64,000 nucleotides of DNA, taken from positions 1 to 64,000 of the forward strand of contig JADJUP010000019.1 in NCBI GenBank assembly GCA_016716965.1. Direction: 5' to 3'. Below the pieces are notes generated by a model that saw nothing but the letters and a program-made list of their open reading frames with translations, was not told the DNA's origin and ran no database searches. Below are positions 1-9,872 of the stretch, piece by piece. Source of the stretch: Sulfuritalea sp. Its GTDB lineage: Bacteria > Pseudomonadota > Gammaproteobacteria > Burkholderiales > Rhodocyclaceae. A program made the position numbers and the translations under genes. Every line of letters starts with the position of its first letter. Position 1 is the stretch's first letter.

Positions 1-2410
1 CGCAGGGCGAGGTGTGGTCTGAGATGCGCAGTCGGCTGGCCAAGACGGCTTTACCTTCGAGTACTCGGCCACCACGGGCCAGGCGGTGGCGTCCGACGCC
101 GGATTGGTAGATGAGTACGCCGAAGTCGATACTGTTCGACTACTCCTACCGCTACTTCCATGCCGACGGATTCGGCAAGGATTTTCAGATACTGAACATC
201 GAAGGTGACGAAGCCAGCCAGGCCGACCGGGAACGCCGTCACCTGTACCTGACGGCTTGCCTGCTGAGTTTTCTACCAGCAACTGCGCCTCTATGACGAG
301 CAGCAGGGCAAATACAAAGTCTTGCCATCGACCGGCCCTAATGGGTCTTCGTTGGCAAAGCAGTCACGGCGGTGCGGACCGAGAACCGCAAAAGGTATCG
401 GACGTGGTCGACATCCTTTCTTTCTTGCCGTTGTTGGCTGAGACCAACCGCAAGAAAACCCTCGGTGACATCCGCAAATTGCTGAGTGGCGATACCGGGC
501 TCCTTGATGCCCGCAACCGCGACATCTTCGCCGAGGCCTTTCCGTACCTGCATGGGTTGGGGCTTTCCGAGAAGCTGTGTTCAACGACATCCTGTCGCGG
601 CTGTTCAATGCTCCCGCCGGCGGGGGGTTGCATGGACTATTTGGCGGGCGGCGACGGCGAGCTGGCGCTACGTCTGGGCACTTCGGACGAGCCTTTCGGC
701 GTCGTTAACGTCGGTGATGCAAAGAAAGTGGCGGAGCTCTGCGAGCAACATCCTGACTTGTTGATCGTGAACGAAAAATCGTTCGGCACGTCGCTGTTCC
801 GCACGCTCAACGAGCGCGATTCGAAGCTGAACCTGCTGATAGGTTCGAAGCGCTTTTCCGAAGGCTGGAACAGTTACCGGGTATCCACACTCGGCCTGAT
901 GTACGTCGGGCAGAACGAAGGCTCGGAGATCATCCAGCTCTTTGGCCGGGGCGTGCGGCTGCGTGGCTACGCGCACAGCCTGAAGCGCTGCCAGGGCTAT
1001 CCATTGGGCTGCGCGCGATCGGGAATTGAATGGATCGCCAAGGATCACCAGTTGCCGCTGCTGGAAACGCTGAACGTTTTCGGTGTGAAGTCGGACTACA
1101 TGGCCCGCTTCAACGATTTTCTGGAAGGCGAGGGTATCCGCAAACCTGATGACCGCATGGCCTTCACGATTCCAGTGCGCCTGAACAAGTTGCCGACCGT
1201 ACCGCTCATTACAGTGCGAGTGCCGGACAACATCAACTTCAAGAAGGAAACCGAGGCGACCCTTGGCCTGGCGAGCGAGATCAATCTTGGGTCAGGACAT
1301 GTCGTACTGGATTGGTATCCGCGCGTGGCGAGCAAAGTCAGCAAGGGCGTGAGCCAGACGCAGTTGGTGACCAGCCTGCACCAGCAGCGATTGTCGCCCG
1401 CACATCTGGCGTTCATCGATTTCGATGCCATCTACTTGCAACTGCAACAGCTCAAGGCTGAACGTGGTTGGCACAACCTGAATCTTGGGCGGGAGCTTGC
1501 AAGAGCATTGCTCAGCCCACCGAACGATGACTGGTACATCCTCTACGCACCGCCCGAGGTCTTCGAATTTGACCGTTTCGAGAAAGTGCGCGAGTGGGAG
1601 GAGATTGCCGTTGCCCTCTTGCGGAAATACTGCGACCGCTTCTACAAGGCAAAGAAAGATGCCTATGAAGCGCCGTTCCGCGAGTACCGCGAGTTGCAGC
1701 TGGACGACCCGAATTTCATCGCCGAATACAAGGTGCTGGTTGACCAGTCGGAAAAGCTGATCATCCAGCGAATAAAGGAACTTGAGCGCAACATCAGCAA
1801 CGGATTGCTTCACGATTTCAATATCGGTGGCCGCGGCGAAGCGGTTTTCTTCGACCAGCATCTGTATGCGCCGCTACTGCATCTACGAAAGGGCGTGGAC
1901 TCCGACCTGTTCAACATTACGCCCGTGGCCCTCAACGAGGGCGAGCGCGATTTCGTGATGGACTTGCGCACCTATTACCAGACCAAGCCCGCGATCCTTG
2001 AAGACAAGGAAGTTTACCTCCTGCGCAATCAGTCGAAGGGGCGCGGCGTAGGCTTCTTCGAGGCGGGCAATTTTTATCCTGACTTCATCCTGTGGATATT
2101 GACCGCCGGCGAGCAGCACGTGATTTTCGTTGATCCGAAGGGCATTCTGCGATGCGAAGGGTTCAATGACCCGAAGCTGAAGTTTCACCAAACCATCAAG
2201 GAGATCGAGGCAAAGCTCGCCCACAAGGATCCGGTACGGGCCGGAAAGATCTTCCTGCATTCATTTGTAGTATCCAACACGCCACTCGGGCAGGTGCGAT
2301 GGTGGAGCGAGGGCATGGCGACGGTCGAAGACTTTGCCAAACGCCATGTGCTGTTTCAGAAGGAACAGGGTGTCAGCTATGTTGAGCGGATGTTCGACGT
2401 GGCGAAGTAA
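1..2410 (+). pseudogene. Type III restriction enzyme Res (helicase/endonuclease) subunit, 5'-truncated by window edge, frameshifted
   Basis: C-terminal part of a DEAD/DEAH helicase-nuclease of the type III restriction Res family (EcoP15I-like), which cleaves unmodified DNA with a Mod methylase partner. The last helicase motif is clear (QLFGRGVRLRG, encoded near 940-975), and a PD-(D/E)xK-like nuclease core follows in the last 100 codons (PDFILWIL, then FVDPKG). From about base 625 to the stop at 2408-2410 the frame is open. Upstream, recognisable family sequence (EYSATTGQAVASDAG, ILFDYSYRYFHADG, YQQLRLYDEQQGKY, VFVGKAVTAVRTENR, AVFNDILSRLF) jumps between all three frames, with breaks near 122, 272, 322-345, 391, 574 and 620 plus an in-frame TAA near 338. 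Either a decaying gene or indel errors at a contig end. No Mod gene is in view. Confidence 0.8.
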
Positions 2411-2947
2411 GCCCTTGCCAAGTTTTTCGCTATGGTGGGATCGACTGAGAATCGGGTGAAATGCGATCCAGCTTTGAGACCAAGGATTTCAAAAGCCCAA
2501 AGCGGTCTTTCGCTGATGTCTATTTCAGGGCGGTCGTCATTGTTCCCGGGTCTGTTCCGCGGGCAACGACCGGCCCAATAGTTCCAAAACCCGAATGCCT
2601 CTTCGTAGTCTTTAACGGCCCGATCGACTCTACCGTCGAAGGGTTCATCATCGCCGGCAGCACTCGCAGAACATCCTTTCCGGTCGCCGTCGTAGCCCTC
2701 TGTGGCCCAGGGTCAGACTCCGATCAACCAGCCATTGAAAGCAAGCTTTGCGGCTGCGCTCTCGCAGGTTGCGTTTGCGCCGCATCGCCCATTAAAGCCG
2801 ATTCCCCTTCGGGCCACGGCAATCCGCAGGCAAACGCGGCGCCTGGGTTAGTGCGAAATGATCGAGCCGACGTGGGTTTCTGAGTCGGCATGCGGGAGAC
2901 CTGCCGCTTGCGGAGCGACCGGTGAACCTTCGCCCGAAGCGCTTGCG
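2411..2947. other. Gap without a supportable gene
   Basis: About 540 bases between the restriction gene and a leftward membrane protein. A 140-codon plus-strand reading frame (2461-2883) exists, but it has no ribosome-binding site, no recognisable domain and a composition resembling translated intergenic DNA. It may be remnant DNA of the restriction island. I see no terminator or tRNA here. Confidence 0.5.
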
Positions 2948-3379
2948 TCAGAAGGCAAACGCCTGATTCAGGGCCAGGCGCAGTTCGTCAATGCTTTGCG
3001 GTTTAGCCAGGACGCCGACGTTCCGGCCGTCTCCCGAGAACAGCAGCACGACGCCATCGCGGGCGCCATGGCGGCGGGCGAATTCCTGGCCGTCGGCCAT
3101 GCCGAGATGGGCGACCAGGAAGTCGACGCGCGCGGCGTAGTCGTCGCGGATTTCGTTCATCAGGTACATGACTTCCATGCCTCCCGAGTAATTCGAGTCA
3201 TGCGCCAGGACCAGCGCGGGGCGTCCGGTGCCGATCTTCGACAGGTCGGTCGGGTAGCCGCCACCGGGTAGCTGGCTCCAGATGAAACTGCTGACGCCGG
3301 CGATGAAAAGCAGCGTTAGCAGACGATTTCGCCAGCGCGAGGCTAAGGGCTTTGACGGGGTTTCAGAGGGATTTGTCAT
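2948..3379 (-). CDS. Membrane-anchored thioredoxin-fold-like protein lacking the CxxC motif
   Basis: A 143-residue protein with a short cytoplasmic N terminus, one membrane segment at about residues 18-36 (RLLTLLFIAGVSSFIW) and a soluble domain on the far side. The soluble part reads like a thioredoxin fold: a beta strand (PALVLAHDSN), a helix, a second strand (RVDFLVAHLG), then VVLLFSGDG near the usual cis-Pro region. The position where thioredoxins carry CxxC is NYSGG, so redox activity is unlikely. It stands alone; the next gene in the same direction ends about 320 bases upstream of it. Function not recognised. The fold assignment is tentative and rests on the pattern of strands only. Confidence 0.6.
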   Translation of the reverse strand: MTNPSETPSKPLASRWRNRLLTLLFIAGVSSFIWSQLPGGGYPTDLSKIGTGRPALVLAHDSNYSGGMEVMYLMNEIRDDYAARVDFLVAHLGMADGQEFARRHGARDGVVLLFSGDGRNVGVLAKPQSIDELRLALNQAFAF

Positions 3380-3697
3380 GGGTTCTTTGATTGGGGAACG
3401 ATTTCAACGATCCTGGTCTTCGTACTCGATTCCACGTGTGTGTTTAAGGTTGTGCCGAGGGCAAGAAGTTCCATCGGCTGATTCCGGGGCGGATGCGCCG
3501 GACTTCGATGCATTGTTCTGCCCGGCGCCGGGTACCCGATGGGTTTCTGCGACTCAAGCGATATGCGTCCAATGACTTTTTAGGCCGGCAAGCAGAGCAT
3601 CGCCGAACCGGTCTTGCCCATTCCCTCGCCGTAGCGCCAGCGCCGACTTTTGTGTCAAGTGACGGCGCCTTGCGCAGCATGGATTCCGGCGCCGGAT
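3380..3697. other. Intergenic stretch with repeat copy
   Basis: About 320 bases between the thioredoxin-like gene and the end of the diguanylate cyclase. The only structure I can name is the dispersed short repeat at 3626-3656. No gene is supported on either strand. Confidence 0.5.
3626..3656 (-). repeat. Dispersed short repeat, copy A
   Basis: The plus strand reads TCGCCGTAGCGCCAGCGCCG followed by ACTTTTGTGTC. The same left half and GCGCCGACTYTYG core recur near 6.6, 9.9, 13.3, 29.5 and 34.0 kb. This copy lies 41 bases beyond the stop of the leftward cyclase gene. Read leftward it gives DTKVGAGATA, the same frame as the copies inside genes. Confidence 0.7.
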
Positions 3698-6370
3698 TCA
3701 GGCGGCGTCGGATTCGGCGCGGTGCTGCGCGTGCTCGCTGACGGGCGAATAAAAATGGCAACGGTTGCGGCCGGCGGCCTTGGCCTGGTACATGGCGAGG
3801 TCGGCGTTGTGGAGCAGCACGTGGGTGTCGTCGCCGTCCTGCGGGAAGATGGTCACGCCGACGCTGCACGAGATGCCGACCTGAACGCCGCCAATATCGA
3901 ACGGGGTCGCCAGGGCCGCCAGGATCTTCTCGGCGACGGTATGCATGGCGTCGCGCCCGGCATGGCCTTCGAGGACCACGGTGAACTCGTCGCCGCCCAG
4001 GCGCGCGACCGTGTCTTCTTCGCGCACGCAGCCCTGGAGGCGCGCCGCGGCCTCGATCAGCAGGTTGTCGCCGGCGCGGTGGCCGTAGGTGTCATTGACC
4101 CACTTGAAGCGGTCGAGGTCGATGAACATGAGGCCGATGGTCTGGTGGTTGCGGCGGGCGCGCGCCAAGGCGCGATCGAGGCGGTCGTGGAACAGGTTGC
4201 GATTGGCCAGCCCGGTGAGTGCATCGAAATTGGCCTGGCGCCAGACTTTTTCTTCGCGGGTCTTGCGCAGCGTGATGTCGGAGAATAGCGATACGTAGCG
4301 CGTGCCTTTGCCGCGGCTGTCGCGGATGGCGTTGATGTTGATCCACTGCACGTAGATCTCGCCGTTCTTGCGCCGGTTCCAGATCTCGCCTTCCCAGTGG
4401 CCCTTGTCGCCGATGGACTGCCACATTTCCGCATAGAACTCGGGCGTGTAGCGCCCGGACTTGAGGATGGCGGGCGTCTGGCCAATGGCCTCCGCGGCAC
4501 TCCAGCCGGTGATCGCGGTGAAGGCCGGATTGACCAGCAGGATGCGGGCATCGGTGTCGGTCACCATGATGCCTTCGTTGGTGGATTCGAATACCGACTT
4601 GGCGAGGATCAGGTTTTCCTCGGCGCGGTAGGTTTCGGTGATGTCGCGGCTGATGCCGATCAGCCCCAGCAGTTCGCCCTGGGTGCCGAGGAAGGGCGCC
4701 TTCACGGTGTCGAAGAGGACTTCGCGGCCGTCGGGGTAGCGGACCCATTCCTCGTTGCGCCGGGTCTGGCCCGTTGCCAGCATTTGGCGGTCGTTGAGAC
4801 GGAAGAACTCGGCCGTGTCATGGTCGAAGAAGTCGAAATCGGTGCGGCCGACCTGCTCGCATTCCGGGTGCCCGGCGAACTCGGCGAAAGCCTTGTTGCA
4901 GCCGAGGTAGTTGCTGTTGATGTCCTTGAAGAAGATCAGGTCCGGTACCGAATCGATCAGGCTGCGCAACAGCGCCTGCTGGTTGGCCAGGGCGATGGCG
5001 GCTTCCTTGGGTGCGGTGAAGTCGATGAAGACTCCGGTCAGGCGAACCGGCGTGCCGCGGGCGTCGCTGAGCACCTTGACGATGTCGCGCACCCAGGCCA
5101 CCGAGCCGTCCTGCTTGATGAAACGGTAGGCGAATTCGTGGTCGGCATTTTTCTCCGTCTGCGCGTCGCAGAAGGCAACCGCCTGTTCGCGGTCGTCGTC
5201 GTGCAGGTGGCGATGCCAGAATCCCTGCTCCGACCAGGCGGCGGCGGGGTAGCCGAACATCTTTTCGATCTGCGGCGACACGTAGCTGAAGCGTTCGGTG
5301 GCGATGTCGAATTCCCAGGTCGCCACGTTGATGTTTTCGACGATGCTGCGCAGGCGGGATTCGCTGGCGGCGGTTTTCTGCCTGGCGGCTTCCAGGCGCT
5401 TTGCCAGGCGTGCCAGCAGCGCCGCCAGGCCGATGATGGCCAGCGATGCCATCAGGCCGATGATCAACTGCACCACGAAGGTGTCGCGATACTCGGTGAG
5501 ATAGTCCTGCTCGGTCTGCGAGACGATGACGGCGAGCGGCTGGTCCTTGACCCGGCGGTAATGGATCAGGCGCGTCAGGCCATCGACCGGGCTGACGATC
5601 ACGCGGTTTTCGATCGCCACCTCCGGGCCGGGCAGGACGCTGCTGGCATCGATGCCGATCGGATCGTTGGGTGGCGCTTGCGCGCTGGCGCGGGCCAGCA
5701 CCCGGCCGTCCCGCACCAGGGTCACCGCACTCTGGCCGCCGAGGCGGATCGAGTGGTAGAAGTTGGAGAAATGCTCCGTGCGCACCAGCACCGAAACCAC
5801 GCCGAGGAAGCGCCCGTCGTGCCCGCTGACACGTCGGCTGAAGGGAATCAGTTGCAGGTCGGCGGTTCGTGCGCGGATCGCCTTGCTGACATAGAGCACA
5901 TCGCGGGTATCGTCGAGATGGGCGCGGAAGTGGTCGCGGTCGCCGACGTAGATCGGTTTGTCCTGCGTGTTGGCGCTGGTGAACACGAGGTAGCCCTTGC
6001 TGTCGATGATGCCGACCTGGACGATTGAGTCCTTCAGCGGCCCCCGGTGCGCCCAGTCGAGCAGGTCGCGGGCGCGCCCGAGGTCGGCGTTTTCCCGCAT
6101 TTCGTGGCTCAGCGACAGCAGCAGACCGTCGATGCTGGCAAGGGTGCTTTCGACGTGGTACTGGAAGGCGATCCCCAGGTTTTCGTTGTCGCGCTGTGCC
6201 TGGGCGACGTGGATGTCCCGCTCGTGCCGAAGATCGGCCGCGATCAGCCCCCACAACGCGGCCAGCAGGACGGCACTGGTGGCGATTACGACGCGTACGA
6301 GGCGCGTCGCCGACGTGCCGTCGGTCAGAGTCGCCTCGTGCGGACTGGTTTGGGTGGCGGGGTCGTGCAT
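3698..6370 (-). CDS. Membrane diguanylate cyclase: Cache, three PAS, GGDEF
   Basis: An 890-residue sensor that would make cyclic di-GMP. Membrane segments at about 24-46 and 300-323 flank a double-Cache-like periplasmic ligand domain. Three PAS domains follow (about 340-455, 465-585, 590-710), then a GGDEF domain from about 720. The active-site motif is an intact GGDEF at 792-796. Upstream RxxD (REED), five residues before it, is the product-inhibition site, so feedback inhibition is expected. There is no EAL domain. The coiled stretch after the second membrane segment (LARLAKRLEAARQKTAAS) probably passes the signal. It lies next to a hybrid histidine kinase that also has three PAS domains, but a 258-base gap with a repeat separates them, so they need not be co-transcribed. 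The ligand is unknown. Confidence 0.92.
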   Translation of the reverse strand: MHDPATQTSPHEATLTDGTSATRLVRVVIATSAVLLAALWGLIAADLRHERDIHVAQAQRDNENLGIAFQYHVESTLASIDGLLLSLSHEMRENADLGRARDLLDWAHRGPLKDSIVQVGIIDSKGYLVFTSANTQDKPIYVGDRDHFRAHLDDTRDVLYVSKAIRARTADLQLIPFSRRVSGHDGRFLGVVSVLVRTEHFSNFYHSIRLGGQSAVTLVRDGRVLARASAQAPPNDPIGIDASSVLPGPEVAIENRVIVSPVDGLTRLIHYRRVKDQPLAVIVSQTEQDYLTEYRDTFVVQLIIGLMASLAIIGLAALLARLAKRLEAARQKTAASESRLRSIVENINVATWEFDIATERFSYVSPQIEKMFGYPAAAWSEQGFWHRHLHDDDREQAVAFCDAQTEKNADHEFAYRFIKQDGSVAWVRDIVKVLSDARGTPVRLTGVFIDFTAPKEAAIALANQQALLRSLIDSVPDLIFFKDINSNYLGCNKAFAEFAGHPECEQVGRTDFDFFDHDTAEFFRLNDRQMLATGQTRRNEEWVRYPDGREVLFDTVKAPFLGTQGELLGLIGISRDITETYRAEENLILAKSVFESTNEGIMVTDTDARILLVNPAFTAITGWSAAEAIGQTPAILKSGRYTPEFYAEMWQSIGDKGHWEGEIWNRRKNGEIYVQWININAIRDSRGKGTRYVSLFSDITLRKTREEKVWRQANFDALTGLANRNLFHDRLDRALARARRNHQTIGLMFIDLDRFKWVNDTYGHRAGDNLLIEAAARLQGCVREEDTVARLGGDEFTVVLEGHAGRDAMHTVAEKILAALATPFDIGGVQVGISCSVGVTIFPQDGDDTHVLLHNADLAMYQAKAAGRNRCHFYSPVSEHAQHRAESDAA

Positions 6371-6572
6371 GTGGTGGTCGAGGGAGGGGGCGGTGCGCTT
6401 TCCCGGAACCGGGAATCCGTTATCGGGATCGGGGGCGCTACGCGTAGCTCGCTGGGTGCGAAGTCCTTGCCTGCCATGCTCCTTGGGGTTGGCCGGGGGT
6501 GGTCAAAAAGCAATCAGGGGCCAAATGCAAATTCCACGCCTGCATGTGCTGGCTTCGCGCAGGGGCGCGGTC

Positions 6573-6598
6573 CCGTGTCGTGGGCGCCGACTTCCTGC
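6573..6598 (-). repeat. Dispersed short repeat, copy B
   Basis: CCGTGTCGTGGGCGCCGACT followed by TCCTGC on the plus strand: the most diverged copy, with the GGCGCCGACTT core intact. It lies 30 bases beyond the stop of the leftward hybrid kinase. Leftward translation in the family frame gives EVGAHDTG. Confidence 0.55.
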
Positions 6599-6628
6599 AA
6601 TCAGCGTGTTACTCCTGTGCGCCGGCGG

Positions 6629-9600
6629 CTACGGGCGGGGATCTGTCGTCGCCGCCTTCCGCAACCATTGCAGAAGCGTCGCGTGCAATTCATCCGGCGT
6701 TACAGGTTTGGCGATGTGATCGTTCATGCCGGCAGCAAGGCAGGCCTCTCGATCACTGTCAAAGGCGTTGGCAGTCAATGCGAGGATCGGGACCGAGGCC
6801 ATCCCGGGCAAGCGCCGAATCGCGCGCGTGGCATCGAGGCCGTTCATGACCGGCATCTGCACGTCCATCAGGATCAGCGCGTAGCGCCCGTCCCTGGCTT
6901 TTTGCACCGCCTCCTCGCCGTTGTGCGCGACGTCGACCACCAGGCCGACCTCGGCGAGCAGGCCCACCTCCACTTCGCGATTCACCGGCTCGTCTTCGGC
7001 CACGAGTACTCGAGCCCCTGCGAATTCCCTGGCCAGCAGCGCGCGCGCGGAAGCAAATTCGGCGGCGGACTCTGCAGCCTTGTCGGCGCGGGCATGCCGC
7101 AGGCGCACCGTTACCCAGAAGCAGCTGCCGCGGCCTGCTTCGCTGGTCACGCCGACTTCGCCGCCCATCAAATTGGCGATGCGTTTGGAAATGGCAAGAC
7201 CAAGTCCGGTCCCCCCATACCTGCGGGTCATCGAGTCGTCGGCCTGCGCAAAGGGAAGGAACAGGCGCGCCTGCTGCTCCGGGCTGATGCCGATTCCCTG
7301 GTCGTGCACTTCGATGCGCAACAAGACGCCAAGGCTGTCTTGCTCGATGGCGCGGGCGCGCAGCGTGATCCGGCCGTGCACGGAAAACTTGACGGCATTG
7401 CCGACGAAGTTGAGCAGGATCTGCTTGAGGCGGGTGGGATCACCGCTGAGCCGCTCGGGCAAGCCGGGGTCGATTTCCGATGCGAGTGCCAGGCCCTTGG
7501 CCTGGGCCGGCACCTGCTGCAGTTCGAGGGTATCGCTCACCACCTGGGCAAGGGAGAAGCTGCTTTCTTCCAGGGTCAGGCGCCGGGCTTCGATTTGCGA
7601 GATGTCGAGGATGTCGTTGATGACGGCAAGCAGGTGTTGGGCGGCGTTCATGCCCTTTCTAAGCCAGTCGATCTGGGTCGGGTCGGTGGCGTTGCGCAGC
7701 GCCAGGCCGGTCATGCCCATGATTCCGTTCATCGGCGTGCGCAGTTCGTGGCTCATGTTCGCCAGGAACACGCTCTTCGCCCGGTTCGCGGCTTCGGCGG
7801 CGTCGCGTGCCTCGGCCAGTTCGGCGGTGCGCGAATAGACCAGTTCTTCGAGGTGATGGCGGTGCTGCTCGAGTTCCGCTTCCGCCAGCTTGCGTGCCGT
7901 GATGTCGGTGTACACCCAGATCGAGGCTGAGTCGAGAACCGAATCCGGATCGAGCGGACGTCCGGTCTGGATAACCCAGATCTGGCTGCCGTCCTGATGG
8001 CGCATCTCGGTCTCGAAGTTGGCGAAGCCCTGGTTCGCCAGTTGCGAATAACCCTCCCGACCGCAGGACAAGAACTGTTCGGTCGAGGTATAGAACACTT
8101 CGGTGCTCTTGCCTATGAGTTCGCTTGCATTGGCGAAGCCGAACATGTCCGCGATGCGCTGGTTGCATTTGAGTATCCGGCGATTGCGCAAGAGCAGGAT
8201 GCCGACGTGGGCATTGTCGAAAATCAGCTTCTGCTCCTGCAGCAATTCGACAATGCGGCTTTCCTGTTCCTGGCGCTCGGTGATGTCGCGAGCGACGACG
8301 ACGACACGCTCGACTTGGCCGCTGGCATCCCTGATCGCGAAGCCGCGCGATTCCATTTCACGAATGCTGCCATCCGCCCTGAGGAACCGATACTCGAGTT
8401 CCTGCCCGATGCCGGTACGGACGGTCTCTTTAAACGCCTGGCGGACGCGCGACTGGTCGTCCGGATGGATGTCGGCGAAGGAATCCGTGCCGCGCAGGTC
8501 CCGTTCCGAGCCGAAGAAGCGCTGATACGACGGGCTGTTGTACAGCCGGCGTCCGTCCAGGTCGAGCACCGCGATGAAGTCCCCGATGTTCTCCGCGATC
8601 AGCCGAAAGAATTCCTCCTGTTCGCGCAAGGCCGCTTCCGCGCGATTGCGCTCGGTGACATCGCGGGCGATCGACAGCAGGCAGGCCTCTCCGTCCAGTT
8701 CGACTCTGGATGCCGATATCAGGCAATCCAGCGATTCGCCGTTCCCGCGCACCAGCCGGGCTTCGAAATCTCGGCAGTAGCCGTTCGCCGCCAGGCCCGC
8801 CATCAGCCGCGCCTGATCGTTCGAATCGGCCCAAATGCCCAGATCGGACCAGCCGCGGCCGATGATGTCGGCGCGCCGCAAGCCGATGGTTCGTTCGAAG
8901 GCGTCATTGACATCCAGGACACGGCCGTCGCTCATCGCGCTGATGCTGACCGGGTCGGGGCTGGTGTGGAACATGCTGCGGTAGCGGTTTTCGCTTGTCG
9001 CGATGCCATGTCGGGCGCGGGTAAGGATCTCAATCGGGAGGATGATCGCGACGACAAGAATCAGTACGGTAACCGTCGCCATCAGGGTCGTCGCCACCGC
9101 CGAATGACCGTACGTGGCATCGGTTCCCCCAGGCAGCAGGATCGCGGCGACCGCGGCGGCGAGCGCCAGCACGCCGGTCGTCATGAAGATGGCGATGAGA
9201 GTGTGGTAGGGGCCGGGAACGACGCCTTTCGCCCGAGCGTGCAGCAGCACGCGGGCAATGCCGAAGCTGATGATGCTGTCGCTGAGTGCGATTATCGCCA
9301 GGCGTGCCGCGGCGCTGGGTTCGCCATAGGTGAAATACAGCAGGCCGGCGCCCGCGCCAGCGATCAGGAGCAAGCCCCACCACCGCGGCCGGGGACCGCC
9401 AAAGTAGATGCGAAAGCCTCCAAGGGCCCTGGCAAAGCCGACCACGAACAGGAAATCGGCCACGACGATTCCCAGCAGCTCGGGCAGATAGCTGCGCAGG
9501 GTCAGCAGGACGAAGCCGACGCAGGCCAGCACGGCACCCTGGGCCCAGCGATTGACCGCGGTGTTTCTACCCAGCAAGTCGCCGCCCTTGAGGAGGCCGG

Positions 9601-9664
9601 CCAATACCGCGATGCAGCCAAGTGCCGCAACAATCATCAGGACGTAGTTGATTTCGCTGCGCAT
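6629..9664 (-). CDS. Hybrid sensor histidine kinase (7 TM, three PAS, HisKA, HATPase, REC)
   Basis: A 1011-residue membrane hybrid kinase. The first 210 residues hold about seven hydrophobic segments with no large loop, so the sensor is probably within the membrane. Three PAS domains follow (about 225-345, 350-470, 485-600), then a HisKA domain with phospho-acceptor His in MSHELRTPMNG near residue 638, a HATPase domain with DQGIGIS and GGTGLGLAIS, and a C-terminal receiver whose phospho-acceptor Asp is in LILMDVQMP near residue 933, with the conserved Lys in IAKPVTPDE. There is no HPt domain and no linked output regulator, so its phosphorelay partner must be elsewhere. Architecture resembles BarA/ArcB-type hybrids. 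Monocistronic by spacing. Confidence 0.92.
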   Translation of the reverse strand: MRSEINYVLMIVAALGCIAVLAGLLKGGDLLGRNTAVNRWAQGAVLACVGFVLLTLRSYLPELLGIVVADFLFVVGFARALGGFRIYFGGPRPRWWGLLLIAGAGAGLLYFTYGEPSAAARLAIIALSDSIISFGIARVLLHARAKGVVPGPYHTLIAIFMTTGVLALAAAVAAILLPGGTDATYGHSAVATTLMATVTVLILVVAIILPIEILTRARHGIATSENRYRSMFHTSPDPVSISAMSDGRVLDVNDAFERTIGLRRADIIGRGWSDLGIWADSNDQARLMAGLAANGYCRDFEARLVRGNGESLDCLISASRVELDGEACLLSIARDVTERNRAEAALREQEEFFRLIAENIGDFIAVLDLDGRRLYNSPSYQRFFGSERDLRGTDSFADIHPDDQSRVRQAFKETVRTGIGQELEYRFLRADGSIREMESRGFAIRDASGQVERVVVVARDITERQEQESRIVELLQEQKLIFDNAHVGILLLRNRRILKCNQRIADMFGFANASELIGKSTEVFYTSTEQFLSCGREGYSQLANQGFANFETEMRHQDGSQIWVIQTGRPLDPDSVLDSASIWVYTDITARKLAEAELEQHRHHLEELVYSRTAELAEARDAAEAANRAKSVFLANMSHELRTPMNGIMGMTGLALRNATDPTQIDWLRKGMNAAQHLLAVINDILDISQIEARRLTLEESSFSLAQVVSDTLELQQVPAQAKGLALASEIDPGLPERLSGDPTRLKQILLNFVGNAVKFSVHGRITLRARAIEQDSLGVLLRIEVHDQGIGISPEQQARLFLPFAQADDSMTRRYGGTGLGLAISKRIANLMGGEVGVTSEAGRGSCFWVTVRLRHARADKAAESAAEFASARALLAREFAGARVLVAEDEPVNREVEVGLLAEVGLVVDVAHNGEEAVQKARDGRYALILMDVQMPVMNGLDATRAIRRLPGMASVPILALTANAFDSDREACLAAGMNDHIAKPVTPDELHATLLQWLRKAATTDPRP

Positions 9665-9841
9665 GGCTTTGCGTTCGACTCAGTTCCGCATGAAATGCGA
9701 AGTAGATTCCGACTCCCGGATCCTTGCATCAGTCATAACATTAGATCACCCGGGGAATTCGAGGGTTTGATCTGGGACAAGGCCCGCGTGCGACTACATC
9801 CTGTCCGGCGTGCCGTGGTGGGCGCAATGATCGCGCGGTGG

Positions 9842-9872
9842 CGCCGTGTCACCGGCGCCGACTCTCGCGATC
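9842..9872 (-). repeat. Dispersed short repeat, copy C
   Basis: CGCCGTGTCACCGGCGCCGA followed by CTCTCGCGATC on the plus strand. It overlaps the stop codon of the leftward AsmA-fusion gene (9871-9873) by two bases. The family frame read leftward is ARVGAGDTA, out of frame with the AsmA gene, so here it is a 3' untranslated element. Confidence 0.65.

Noticed and set aside
2461..2883. 140-codon frame after the restriction gene
   Set aside because: No ribosome-binding site, no family pattern, low-complexity composition.
4397..6028. A 543-codon plus-strand frame opposite the Cache/PAS/GGDEF gene, and similar long antisense frames under most genes
   Set aside because: Typical GC-rich shadow frames; the opposite strand carries unmistakable domains.
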